Origin: Paenibacillus andongensis
GTDB taxonomy: Bacteria > Bacillota > Bacilli > Paenibacillales > NBRC-103111
NCBI RefSeq assembly: GCF_025369935.1
Contig: NZ_CP104467.1
Span: 3,789,001-3,853,000, forward strand
Length of the DNA: 64,000 bases
Direction of reading: 5' to 3'
The position numbers were made by a program, and so were the translations under genes. The notes under the pieces are model-generated. The model saw only the letters and a program-made list of their open reading frames with translations, ran no database searches and had not been told where the DNA came from. Below, one piece after another: positions 55,452-63,682 of this stretch (within the stretch, counting starts at the first letter, position 1; every line of letters begins with the position of its first letter).

Positions 55452-56006
55452 TCAACGCAATGTTTTCAATGCGCCGCTCCAAGCGATAACTTGGTCGAGC
55501 ATCGCGTTGACTGCAGCTTCCTGATGAGGAGCAGGCTTGAAGACGCTAAAGTTTTCAAAATCTGTCATAAGCGAAAGCCCTACTTGTGCGCGTACATCGG
55601 CCATATGGAGCTCTCCGACGATGAGTCTGAGATTCTCGATTGCACGTGCGCCGCCGGTGCCGCCATAGCCGACAAAGCCTGCTGCTTTATCCTTCCATTC
55701 ATGAAAAAGAAAATCAATGGCATTCTTTAAAGCGCCGGAAGTTGCATGATTATACTCCGGTGTAACGAATACGAAGCCGTCAAAGGAATTAATTTTCTGC
55801 GACCAAGCAATCGTATGCGGCTTGCTATATTGGCCCATTGCAGCAGGGATCGGTTCGTCCAACAACGGTAGATTGTAATCGGCAAGATCCACAAGCTCGA
55901 AATTAGCATCGTTGCGTTTCTTTGCAACATCGGTCACCCAGCGGGCTACTGCTTCACCGTTGCGTCCTGGGCGTGTACTTCCAAGAATAACTCCTATGTT
56001 TAACAT
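55452..56006 (-). CDS. NADPH-dependent FMN reductase / azoreductase-like
   Basis: 184 residues from the ATG at 56006 (GGAGGA upstream). GSTRPGRNGEAVARWV, VTPEYNHATSGALKNAIDFL, GYGGTGGARAIENLRLIVGEL. Close paralogue of 27226-27762. Divergent from a MarR gene and sharing its operator region, so probably induced by quinones or electrophiles. Confidence 0.88.
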   Translation of the reverse strand: MLNIGVILGSTRPGRNGEAVARWVTDVAKKRNDANFELVDLADYNLPLLDEPIPAAMGQYSKPHTIAWSQKINSFDGFVFVTPEYNHATSGALKNAIDFLFHEWKDKAAGFVGYGGTGGARAIENLRLIVGELHMADVRAQVGLSLMTDFENFSVFKPAPHQEAAVNAMLDQVIAWSGALKTLR

Positions 56007-56167
56007 TGTAATTCCTCCATTTGTTTTCAATTTTAGTGGTTCATTCACACTTCCCTGAGAAGCTTCCTGATTATTGGATGTCTATTTAACTCCGCCTTAA
56101 AAAACCGTGGTATTCACTCCTTTCCCATAAAAGTAAACCTAATAAACTCTATAATTAGGATATTTAT

Positions 56168-56238
56168 ATCATATAATTATTGTAGTTGTTTGTCAAATGA
56201 GCCGTGAAATTGACAAACCATTAATCCTATCCTATTGT
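56168..56238. promoter_or_regulatory. Divergent promoters embedded in an inverted repeat
   Basis: GTTTGTCAA (56188-56196) / TTGACAAAC (56210-56218). The plus promoter is TTGACA 56210-56215, 17 bp, TATTGT 56233-56238; the minus promoter is TTGACA (56196 to 56191), 17 bp, TATGAT (56173 to 56168). One bound dimer would block both. Confidence 0.7.
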
Positions 56239-56291
56239 TAGCATACAAATATACATAGGACTATTCGGCCTGATAAGGGGGAGACGGATTT

Positions 56292-56738
56292 ATGAACTTC
56301 AAAGAGGAACAAAAAGAATTGGACTTAAGATTGTTACGTATTTTTGCGAAAGCTTACGAAGCTGTATCTATCAACATCGGGAAAGATGTTGCAAAGCACA
56401 ATCTTGGTCCTGAAACCTTTAGAATTCTGGAATTGCTTTATAGTAAAGGTCCTCATACCCTTCAAAAAATTAGTGAAAAATTTTCCATTCCGAGCGGAAG
56501 CATCACCTTTGTAGTTAACAAATTAGTCAAGCAAGGATTTGTCGAGCGGCAGCCAAACCCCCAAGATGGGAGAGCGAGTGATGCCATACTGACCGGACAA
56601 GGCAAGGCTCTATTTGATGAAATTTTCCCAAAACATGTGGAAACGATCTCTCAAAATTTTTCCTTTCTGAACAACGAAGAGAAAGAACAACTCATTGGTT
56701 TATTGAAGAAAATAGGAATAGGGGCACAGAAATTATAA
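56292..56738 (+). CDS. MarR-family transcriptional regulator
   Basis: 148 residues; winged helix with TLQKISEKFSIPSGSITFVVNKLVKQGFVERQPNPQDGRAS (in pieces). No cysteine in the usual sensing positions. Likely represses itself and the divergent FMN reductase gene through 56188-56218. Confidence 0.88.
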   Translation: MNFKEEQKELDLRLLRIFAKAYEAVSINIGKDVAKHNLGPETFRILELLYSKGPHTLQKISEKFSIPSGSITFVVNKLVKQGFVERQPNPQDGRASDAILTGQGKALFDEIFPKHVETISQNFSFLNNEEKEQLIGLLKKIGIGAQKL

Positions 56739-56839
56739 TGATAAATCCTTAAGCTATCCTGCTCGATCCTCGCTTAATGGCACACCGTCAGTCAAGCATA
56801 CATAAGAACATCTAGAGTCTCCCTAAAATTTCCGAATTT

Positions 56840-56882
56840 AACAATGCATGCTGTCACTAATTGTGTGACAGCATGCATTGTT
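56840..56882. terminator. Perfect 18-bp palindromic hairpin
   Basis: AACAATGCATGCTGTCAC / GTGACAGCATGCATTGTT around TAATTGT, between convergent genes. No T run, so a weak terminator or another element. Confidence 0.55.
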
Positions 56883-56946
56883 GTTAAAGAAACGTTCTCC
56901 GGTAGTTACTTTATTCAGTCAATTTTTTTATCATCCTACAGTTTTA

Positions 56947-58065
56947 TCATTTAGTATTCTTATCGATATCGTCGATGCTAGGATAGTCGGTGTAGCCGTG
57001 CTCAAAGCCACCATAAATTGTAGATTTATCAAGCATGTTTAGTGGCGTACCAAGCTTCAAGCGCTTCGGCAAATCGGGATTCGCGATAAATGCCCGTCCG
57101 AAGGCAACGAGGTCTGCCGTTCTAGCCGCAAGCGCTTGCTCTGCAGTATCAGCGTCAAATCCTCCCGACACGATCAAAGGTCCTGAAAAATATGGACGAA
57201 ACATCGTTGCCACAGATGATGGGGCCTCATGATTCATTTCCTCGACCAGACCAGAACGAACCTGTGGCTCGATTAGGTGCAAATAACCAATACCTCGCTC
57301 GGCCAATTGCTTGATCACGTACGTATACAGCTTCTCAGGATCACTGTCAGCGATATCGCCGACGTCATTGAAAGGCGATAGCCGAACACCGATACATTCA
57401 TTCGGCCAGACTTCTGCAACTTCATCGAGTACTTCAAAAAGAAGGCGCGCACGGTTTTCAATCGAGCCGCCGTAACGGTCATTCCGTTGGTTAGTCTTAT
57501 CTTCCAAAAACTGTTGAAGAAGATAGCCATTAGCGGCGTGAATCTCGATCCCGTGGAATCCAGCTTGCTTAGCATTCTCCGCAGCCCTGCGATAATCGGC
57601 TACAATTTGCTCAATTTCATGCAGTTCCAGCGCACGCGGTGTTTCATAAGGTTCGCGTTTCCAACTACTTGTATAGGCATTGCCAGCCGCTTTGATCGCA
57701 GACGGTGCCACCGGAAGGGCTCCATCTCTTTGTAGCGAGGAATGTGAAATCCTCCCCACATGCCACAATTGGAGGTAGAATATTGCGCCTTGCTTCTTAA
57801 CAGCTTCCGTGACGGTTTCCCAACCGGCAACCTGATTCTGAGTATAGATCCCAGGGGTCTGCGGATAACCTTGTCCTTCCTGTGAAATCTGTGTTGCTTC
57901 TGCAATGATCAGACCGCCTTTGGTCGCACGTTGACTGTAGTAGGCGGCGGCTAGGGAAGATGGGACACCATCGGCACCAGCGCGCATCCGTGTCAATGGC
58001 GGCATAACGATTCGATGGGACAGTTGATAAGATCCAAGCCTGAAAGGAGTGAATAGTTGTTTCAT
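56947..58065 (-). CDS. Old yellow enzyme family ene-reductase
   Basis: 372 residues; FMN TIM barrel. Landmarks: N-terminal LFTPFRLGSYQLSHRIVMPPLTRMRA, catalytic loop HAANGYLLQQFLEDKTNQRNDRYGGSIENRAR (in pieces), FMN-phosphate part VAFGRAFIANPDLPKRL. Reduces alpha/beta-unsaturated carbonyls, maleimides or nitro-compounds (NemA-like). GGAGGTACT before the ATG. Two TetR-like boxes lie further upstream. Confidence 0.92.
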   Translation of the reverse strand: MKQLFTPFRLGSYQLSHRIVMPPLTRMRAGADGVPSSLAAAYYSQRATKGGLIIAEATQISQEGQGYPQTPGIYTQNQVAGWETVTEAVKKQGAIFYLQLWHVGRISHSSLQRDGALPVAPSAIKAAGNAYTSSWKREPYETPRALELHEIEQIVADYRRAAENAKQAGFHGIEIHAANGYLLQQFLEDKTNQRNDRYGGSIENRARLLFEVLDEVAEVWPNECIGVRLSPFNDVGDIADSDPEKLYTYVIKQLAERGIGYLHLIEPQVRSGLVEEMNHEAPSSVATMFRPYFSGPLIVSGGFDADTAEQALAARTADLVAFGRAFIANPDLPKRLKLGTPLNMLDKSTIYGGFEHGYTDYPSIDDIDKNTK

Positions 58066-58230
58066 TATAGTACCTCCAGTTAAATTAAATGATTTAGTAA
58101 ATATCTGTTAATCGCATTGCGCTCGTTGAACTCCACGCAGCCTAGCGAGCTTTTAACTAAAAAAGCATCACCCAGCTCTTTCCTTTATAAATCTGACCTT
58201 ATTATTAAACCAAAAGGTCGATCATATTAG

Positions 58231-58322
58231 GAACGATCATTCTAAAAAGTGCAACATTTTAAGGAGGAAGGAAGAAATCTGTCAAAGCACAGAGAGAAAT
58301 GAAGAACGATCATTCTAAAAAA
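58231..58322. repeat. Pair of 18-bp direct repeats, TetR-operator-like
   Basis: GAACGATCATTCTAAAAA at 58231-58248 and 58304-58321. Between them GGAGGAAGGAAG precedes a frame reading SKHREK (TetR-like start) that stops at once, so the regulator gene seems deleted. Confidence 0.45.
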
Positions 58323-58379
58323 GATAAATACAAATATCACTTTGCAAAATGCAGATATTCTGCCAATTCTTCAGCTTCG

Positions 58380-58570
58380 TATTCAGACGTAAATTCACTC
58401 GTTCTACTGACCCCGGAAAATTATTTCTTTGAGTTTCTGCTCTGATAATGTAAATGCTTGAAACGGTATACATGAAAAAACGAAGCCATTTCCCCCTATC
58501 CTCCAATCTTCATCTTCACAAAAAAGTGGACATTTCCGTCCTCTGAAACGGATCCACATATGATGTCGTT
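58380..58570 (-). pseudogene. Tyrosine recombinase 5' relic
   Basis: The palindrome TGGA..CCGT/ACGG..TCCA (58527-58555) and the following codons (MW...RKCP-FC, then MASFFHVY) match the 5' end of the recombinase at 35676 (MW...RKCPFFC, VASYFHIF). Only ~190 bp remain. Confidence 0.6.
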
Positions 58571-58660
58571 GGACAAGAATATATATCATTAAAAGACAAG
58601 AACATATATCCATACCCCTTATAAACCCCTCATATCCATACCCAATCGCAATTTATAAAT

Positions 58661-58692
58661 AAGAATAACCGCCGATTGGCGGTTATTCTTAA
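58661..58692 (-). terminator. Terminator of the PfpI-like gene
   Basis: AAGAATAACCGCC-GATT-GGCGGTTATTCTT. Confidence 0.8.
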
Positions 58693-58708
58693 AACCTTAA
58701 TTTCATAA

Positions 58709-59287
58709 TTACAAAGTAATCTCAAGCCCCTGGCCGACAGGCTGAACCGTCTCCAGAACACGCTGGGTCATTTCATTCCCCATCAAAGAATCAATCACCC
58801 AAGCAGACAAATCTTGTCCGGCCAAACACCCGGCAGCCGTGCTGATGTTACCGTTATTTACAAAGCTCTCGTTAACGACCTCTACGCCAAACGCGGCTAA
58901 CTGTACGGCTGCAGTCGGATAAGTGGTAGCCCGCTTTCCTGTCAAATAACCCAAAGCTCCCAAGAGCAAAGCACCCGAACACATGGATCCGATCAATTGC
59001 CGATCCGGAGAAAGCTGAAATCGGCTTAGATAAGCCGGGTCCTTGAACAAGGGTTGCACCCCTCTTCCGCTTGCGAACAGGACGGCATCCAATGTATTCG
59101 CCTCCTCAACCATCCCATGCATGGGGATTCTTAATCCCGCCATAGACACATGCGAAGATGCTGTCCCCAGCAGCTTTACTTCCCAATCGGCGATACCACC
59201 GACCAATCGCACTCTATTCAACAAATCCCAAGGCAGGAACACATCAAGATCCGTAAAATCATCAAAGCAAATGATAGCTATTTTCAT
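58709..59287 (-). CDS. DJ-1/PfpI-family protein
   Basis: 192 residues, class I glutamine-amidotransferase-like fold. Nucleophile Cys in IGSMCSGALLLGALGYL; acidic residue in FDDFTDLDVFLPWDLL; both as in isonitrile hydratase-like members. GAGAGGGGC precedes the ATG. The gap to 59671 shows no further gene. Confidence 0.85.
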   Translation of the reverse strand: MKIAIICFDDFTDLDVFLPWDLLNRVRLVGGIADWEVKLLGTASSHVSMAGLRIPMHGMVEEANTLDAVLFASGRGVQPLFKDPAYLSRFQLSPDRQLIGSMCSGALLLGALGYLTGKRATTYPTAAVQLAAFGVEVVNESFVNNGNISTAAGCLAGQDLSAWVIDSLMGNEMTQRVLETVQPVGQGLEITL

Positions 59288-59671
59288 TTGTAAACAGCCC
59301 CTCTCACCTTTTTCTGGGAATCGATACCAAATCCCTAGTATAGCGCATCTTTATGAGTTTACAATTCCCAATTTTTTTCTTTTTTTATAACAAAATTTCT
59401 ATTTAATTCTCAGATGCTTCAAACAATAAGGAAAACGGAGGATTATTAAATGCTTACTGTTTTAAAAGAAAAGAAAAACCTATGAACTACGCGACTTTTA
59501 AAATTTTCTCATGATTGCCGGCTTCATCTTTTGGACCTCCATTCCCAAGAAAATTCAAACTTGCTTTTGTTAATGATTACTTTACTACAGTTAAATTGAT
59601 AAGAAAAAGACATATATGTTATTGTAGCAATATGATTTACTTATATCTTGAAAATTAGGTGATCTCGAAAT

Positions 59672-60583
59672 ATGGAGTTTAGACAATTAGCTTACTTCGT
59701 TGAAGTCGCGAGATTGAACAATTTAACACGAGCGGCTGAACGGCTGAAAGTCGCCCAACCGGCGATCTCGCAGCAAATCAGAAACCTGGAACGAGAACTT
59801 GGTGTAAGGCTGTTTAACCGCTCTGCCCGCGGTGTAGCGCTTACTGAGGCAGGAAAGATATTTTTTATTGGTGCAGAAAAAACATTAGCTGAGGCGGAAC
59901 GGGCCAAAGATTCCGCCAAAGGATTCAACAACCAGCTAAGAGGGAAGGTAACTGTAGGTGCGCTAGAATCCGTAGTGCAAACCAGACTACCGCGAATGCT
60001 GGCAACCTTCAGGATTGAGTATCCGGGGATTAAAGTATTTATAAGGGAGAATACAACCAGATCGCTTCTTGAGGCACTTAAGAAGGGCGAATTGGATCTC
60101 GCTCTTGCACATGAATGGGATGATAAATATCTTCCACAGTTGGAAGATTCAAATCCTCCATCTGGAATTTGTGCGAAATCGCTGTATAATGACGAGTTAG
60201 TTCTTGCCGTTGCTAAGGGTCATGCATTCGAGAAACATAAAGCGGTTTCTATCCGGGAATTAAGAGAAGAATCGTTTGTATCTTTTAAAGAGGGATCGAG
60301 GTTACGTTCACTTGTATATGCGGCGTGCATCAGAGAGGGTTTTGAGCCAATCATTACCTACGAATGCGCTTCTCCGCGGATACTGGTGGCAGAAGGCCTC
60401 GGGATTTCGATACTCCCTAGGCTGATGGCAGAGACGCCAGGGCCATCTATTTCGATTATCCCACTGGATCTTCCTCTATCTCGTTCGGTGGCCATCTTTT
60501 CCTTCGAGGGACGTTATCTCTCGCCGGCAGCCGATACTTTTATGCGTTATGCAGAAAAGTATCTAGGTACGGGTATTCCATGA
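59672..60583 (+). CDS. LysR-family transcriptional regulator
   Basis: 303 residues. HTH at 1-60 (FRQLAYFVEVARLNNLTRAAERLKVAQPAISQQIRNLERELGVRLFNRS in pieces), linker helix, periplasmic-binding-like effector domain (about 90-295). Divergent from the PfpI-like gene at 380 bp, which may be its target. Confidence 0.92.
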   Translation: MEFRQLAYFVEVARLNNLTRAAERLKVAQPAISQQIRNLERELGVRLFNRSARGVALTEAGKIFFIGAEKTLAEAERAKDSAKGFNNQLRGKVTVGALESVVQTRLPRMLATFRIEYPGIKVFIRENTTRSLLEALKKGELDLALAHEWDDKYLPQLEDSNPPSGICAKSLYNDELVLAVAKGHAFEKHKAVSIRELREESFVSFKEGSRLRSLVYAACIREGFEPIITYECASPRILVAEGLGISILPRLMAETPGPSISIIPLDLPLSRSVAIFSFEGRYLSPAADTFMRYAEKYLGTGIP

Positions 60584-60652
60584 GGGGATAGACTCACACT
60601 CTCATCAACACTCCCGCACTTTCCCCAACAAAATCTATTATGGTAGGGTTCA

Positions 60653-60758
60653 CCTTAACGGTCATAACGGCGAAAAAGGCGAAGGAGCTCCCTCGGCAAC
60701 TCCCTTTTAGTTGCTATACTTATTACGCTATTGTTCTGCGTTAGTTCAACGATCAATA
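60653..60758. repeat. Cassette-type repeat R6, degenerate left end
   Basis: TAACGGTCATAACGGCG..., hairpin-like GGAG...CTCCC, and a canonical end ACGCTATTGTTCTGCGTTAGTTCAACG. Confidence 0.55.
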
Positions 60759-60759
60759 T

Positions 60760-61329
60760 TTATCTTGGTATCTGTTCGATTATTTTTCCAGTTTGAGAAC
60801 GGGCTGTAACAGTAGAACCCATAAGGTTTACTCCATCTGTTATTAAGAACCAATACCTATCATCGTTTTTATCACCAATGATTTTTGCTGAATATTGCTT
60901 ACCATCATTAGTATTAACAAGTACGTCTACGATTTCGGCGTCTCATATTTTTCCATAGAGAATGTCTGTGTAATTTGAAAAGTCCCTTTTTAAGTCACTA
61001 AAAGACCATCCTATTTTATATTCCTTTGGTGATGCCGAAGTTGAACCACCCTTAAAGTGCCAACCAAAAAGGTCCTTCTTTAATATCGCAATCCCAAAAT
61101 AATCATCGGGTGCTGTTCCCCATTCATAAAAAGCAATAGCTTTCTTATTCTCTACTGCTTCAATATGAACAATTTTTGTCATCGGCTGGTTTAAAGATAA
61201 AACAGCTTCTTCAATTTCCTTGTCATTGTCTTTTAGTCCAATGCTCAAAAAATATGAAGCGATTAATAAAATGGCGATGGAACAGAATACAATGGTTTTC
61301 AAATTCTTCGACAAAAAACCAACTCCCAC
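60760..61329 (-). pseudogene. Membrane-anchored cassette-type protein with an in-frame TGA
   Basis: Frame from 61329 gives an N-terminal membrane anchor (TIVFCSIAILLIASYFLSIGL, in pieces), an AFYEWGTAPDDYFGIAILKKDLFGW core, and a TGA at 60943-60945. After it the same frame continues 60 codons (VDVLVNTNDGKQYSAKIIG... SQTGKIIEQIPR) to a TAA at the edge of repeat R6. CGA to TGA would explain it. Not recognised. Confidence 0.55.
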
Positions 61330-61405
61330 CTTAAAACTTATAAGGACATTGTTTCGAGCTTATGAATTGTGACCCCACCTAAATATACCACATATTGGAA
61401 CTATC

Positions 61406-61493
61406 CTGCCCGTTAGGAGAGCGAAAGGCTGCCGATCGTGCCGGCAGCCTCCCATTTACTGTGTATTGAACAAACGTTCTCCGTTAGCTTAAC
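61406..61493. repeat. Cassette-type repeat R7
   Basis: CTGCCCGTTAGGAGAGCG, arms AGGCTGCCG / CGGCAGCCT, end ATTGAACAAACGTTCTCCGTTAGCTTAAC (in pieces). Confidence 0.8.
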
Positions 61494-62346
61494 TTATTCC
61501 GCCGAATGGGAAGTTAAACTCTATCTGTTCAAGATCTTCTTTTTCTAACTCCCAGTTCAATGCATTTAGATTATCTATGATGTGTTCCTTATTCGACGCT
61601 TTGGGGATAGAAACTAATCCTTCCTGCCTTAACACCCAATTTAATGCCACTTGATGAGCAGTCTTACTTTATTTTACCCCTATTGAATCTAATACATTTC
61701 TTTCCTGTGATCCGATCCTAGGGAAACCCTTCATACCAAATACACCTGGTGCATACCCAAATGGTGAATATCCCATAATCGTAAGCCCATTCTCCTTAGC
61801 AAAGGGCAAAACGTCACTCTCAATACTTCTATCATTCAAATGGTATCCAACTTGATTACAAACCAATGGTACTTTACCTAAATGGGATTGGGCCCGTTCC
61901 ATTAGATTAATTGAGAAATTGCTCACCCCAACATATTTAACAAACCCCTTGTTCACTAGTTCAACCATTGCCCCCATTGTTTCCGAAACATCGTACTGAT
62001 CACTCGGCCAGTGCTGTAAATACAAATCGATATGACTTGTCTTTAAACGATCCAGACTTGCCTCAGCAGCGCTTAGAACACCTTTGTAAGAACAATTCCT
62101 AGCAGAAACCTTCGTCACTAGGAAGACTTCTTTTCTTATGTCTTGTATTGCCTTACCTACAACTTTTTCTGCTCCGCCATTTGCATATTCTTCAGCAGTA
62201 TCAATTAACTTTAGCCCATTTGCTATTCCGAAACGTAAGGCTTCAATTTCTTCTAACTCCCGATCTTTATCCTCACCAAATTTCCAGGTACCTTGGCCTA
62301 TAACAGGAATACTTATCCCCGTTTTGCCCAGTTCACGAAATAGCAT
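61489..62346 (-). pseudogene. Aldo/keto reductase with an in-frame TAA
   Basis: Good N-terminal two thirds: LGKTGISIPVIGQGTWKFG, LIDTAEEYANGGAE, VTKVS, LYLQHWPSDQ. After DSIGVK there is TAA (61669-61671), then the same frame goes on SKTAHQVALNWVLRQEGLVSIPKASNKEHIIDNL (in pieces), the normal AKR end, to a TAA at 61489-61491 that lies inside repeat R7. A Tyr codon changed to TAA would fit. The truncated product lacks the cofactor-binding SIPKAS. Confidence 0.8.
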
Positions 62347-62390
62347 AACAATCCTCCTTAGAACGTTATTATTCAGTTATAGTTTAACAA

Positions 62391-62476
62391 TCTAATTAGC
62401 TGAGAAGGCTGCCACTCTATGCTGTCGGCAGCCTTCTTAGATGTCTATTGAACTATAGTTCACCGTTAGCGTAACA
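62391..62476. repeat. Cassette-type repeat R8
   Basis: Degenerate start, arms AGAAGGCTGCC / GGCAGCCTTCT, end ATTGAACTATAGTTC-AC-CGTTAGCGTAAC. Confidence 0.7.
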
Positions 62477-62488
62477 GTTACCGATTTA

Positions 62489-62938
62489 TTACTTGAGCTG
62501 CTCGCTCAATCCGACGATGATGCCTTCGGGACCGCGGATGTAGGCGAGTCGATTCGTGTCCCCGTATTGTACCACTTCGCCGACCAGTTCGGCGCCATGG
62601 GCAAGCAGGCGCGCGACCACGTCATCGATGTCATCGACAGCGAACATGATGCGGCGGATCCCGAGTTCGTTTATCGGAGCCCTCTCCGGCCCAGTTCTAA
62701 TCGCATCCGGCGTGTGGAACTTGTCCAGCTCGATCCGTCCGTGTCCGTCCGGAGTGCGCATAAACACGAGGGTAGCACGGACGTTCTGAAGGCCAATGAG
62801 ACGATCTACGGAGGAGCCCTCGACGCTCGTTTCGCCCTCCAACTCGAATCCGAGCTGGAGAAAGAAGGCTTTAACGGCTTCGAGGTCGTCAACGACGATA
62901 AGGACGTTGTCCATTCGTAGTACTTTATTTTTTGTCAT
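62489..62938 (-). CDS. VOC (glyoxalase/bleomycin-resistance) family protein
   Basis: 149 residues, two beta-alpha-beta-beta-beta modules: DNVLIVVDDLEAVKAFFLQLGFELEGE and RRIMFAVDDIDDVVARLLAHGAELVGE. Ends RGPEGIIVGLSEQ with the metal-site Glu. GC-richer than the other cassette-type genes and intact. Binds a metal and a small hydrophobic ligand; function unknown. Confidence 0.87.
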   Translation of the reverse strand: MTKNKVLRMDNVLIVVDDLEAVKAFFLQLGFELEGETSVEGSSVDRLIGLQNVRATLVFMRTPDGHGRIELDKFHTPDAIRTGPERAPINELGIRRIMFAVDDIDDVVARLLAHGAELVGEVVQYGDTNRLAYIRGPEGIIVGLSEQLK

Positions 62939-63047
62939 AGTTTTATCTCCTTATGAATTAGAAGTCATCATCTCTATTTAAAGCTGTCCTCAATTAAGTT
63001 TATGTCTAAGCGTCTCTGTCATAAAGTATGCAGTTGTTGCAGGGTCT

Positions 63048-63078
63048 TATTCAGCTAACGTTCGACGTTAGTTCAAAG
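63048..63078. repeat. Cassette-type repeat R9, right end only
   Basis: ATTCAGCTAACGTTCGACGTTAGTTCAAAG resembles the ATTGAACTATCGTTC..CGTTAGCTTAA end (shown split); left part missing. Confidence 0.4.
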
Positions 63079-63130
63079 CTAAAATCCTCGAATAGATTGG
63101 ATTAGTCCAGTACCAGCTTTTTTGTCGAGG

Positions 63131-63385
63131 TTATTTCTTCAAAAACTTTTTTCTTGAATAGAAAATCACCACGGTAATTATTGATGAAAATAGTGAAAGA
63201 ATCGGATTAGTAAACAGAAAAAAGAACATTCCATAGCCTTCTTTTGGCTCGGTGTATATGAATCCGTAAATTTTGCCAAATAAAATATAATAAATTACAA
63301 ACAGTACTGGTACCATGAGACAACCATTGATTATTGACTCATTTCTCTCTCTATTTGAGTCGATGTCATCACCATTCTCATTCAT
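63131..63385 (-). CDS. Small two-helix membrane protein
   Basis: 84 residues, charged N-terminus (about 1-20) and two hydrophobic segments (about 22-42, 53-76), basic end RKKFLKK. Start overlaps the upstream gene by eight bases. Not recognised. Confidence 0.6.
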   Translation of the reverse strand: MNENGDDIDSNRERNESIINGCLMVPVLFVIYYILFGKIYGFIYTEPKEGYGMFFFLFTNPILSLFSSIITVVIFYSRKKFLKK

Positions 63386-63626
63386 AATTTTCTGCTCCCT
63401 TAAGGAATATGCTTCTTATTTCCACGTCCGATACCAGATAATCCTCATTGTGTTCAGGAACCCAAATAAAGAAGAAAGTCTTACCATCATCTTTCCAAAA
63501 CGTGTCTTCAACCTTTGCTTCTAATCCCTGAAAACTAATATCATCATCAAAGTAATCTATGATGTAGTATTCACCGACAATTAGTTCATAATTTTTCCCT
63601 TGGACAAGTATAGTAAACCGTTCCAT
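63378..63626 (-). CDS. Hypothetical 82-residue acidic protein
   Basis: Soluble, acidic, with many aromatic residues (EYYIIDYFDDD, TFFFIWVPEHNEDYLV). AAGGGAG before the ATG. In operon with the membrane protein that follows. Immunity or small adaptor protein are mere possibilities. Confidence 0.55.
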   Translation of the reverse strand: MERFTILVQGKNYELIVGEYYIIDYFDDDISFQGLEAKVEDTFWKDDGKTFFFIWVPEHNEDYLVSDVEIRSIFLKGAENYE

Positions 63627-63646
63627 ATAAAACTCCCTTTACATTT

Positions 63647-63664
63647 GTTCTGCGTTAGCTTAAT
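63647..63664. repeat. Cassette-type repeat R10, right end only
   Basis: TTGTTCTGCGTTAGCTTAAT; left part missing. Confidence 0.45.
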
Positions 63665-63682
63665 CCCTGTAACGCAAAACTC

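Noticed and set aside
43120..62476. Calling the repeats true attC sites of a class 1-type integron
   Set aside because: The two ends carry direct, not inverted, core-like motifs, and strict GTTRRRY/RYYYAAC pairs are present only in part of the copies. No intact integrase with the IntI-specific insert is seen.
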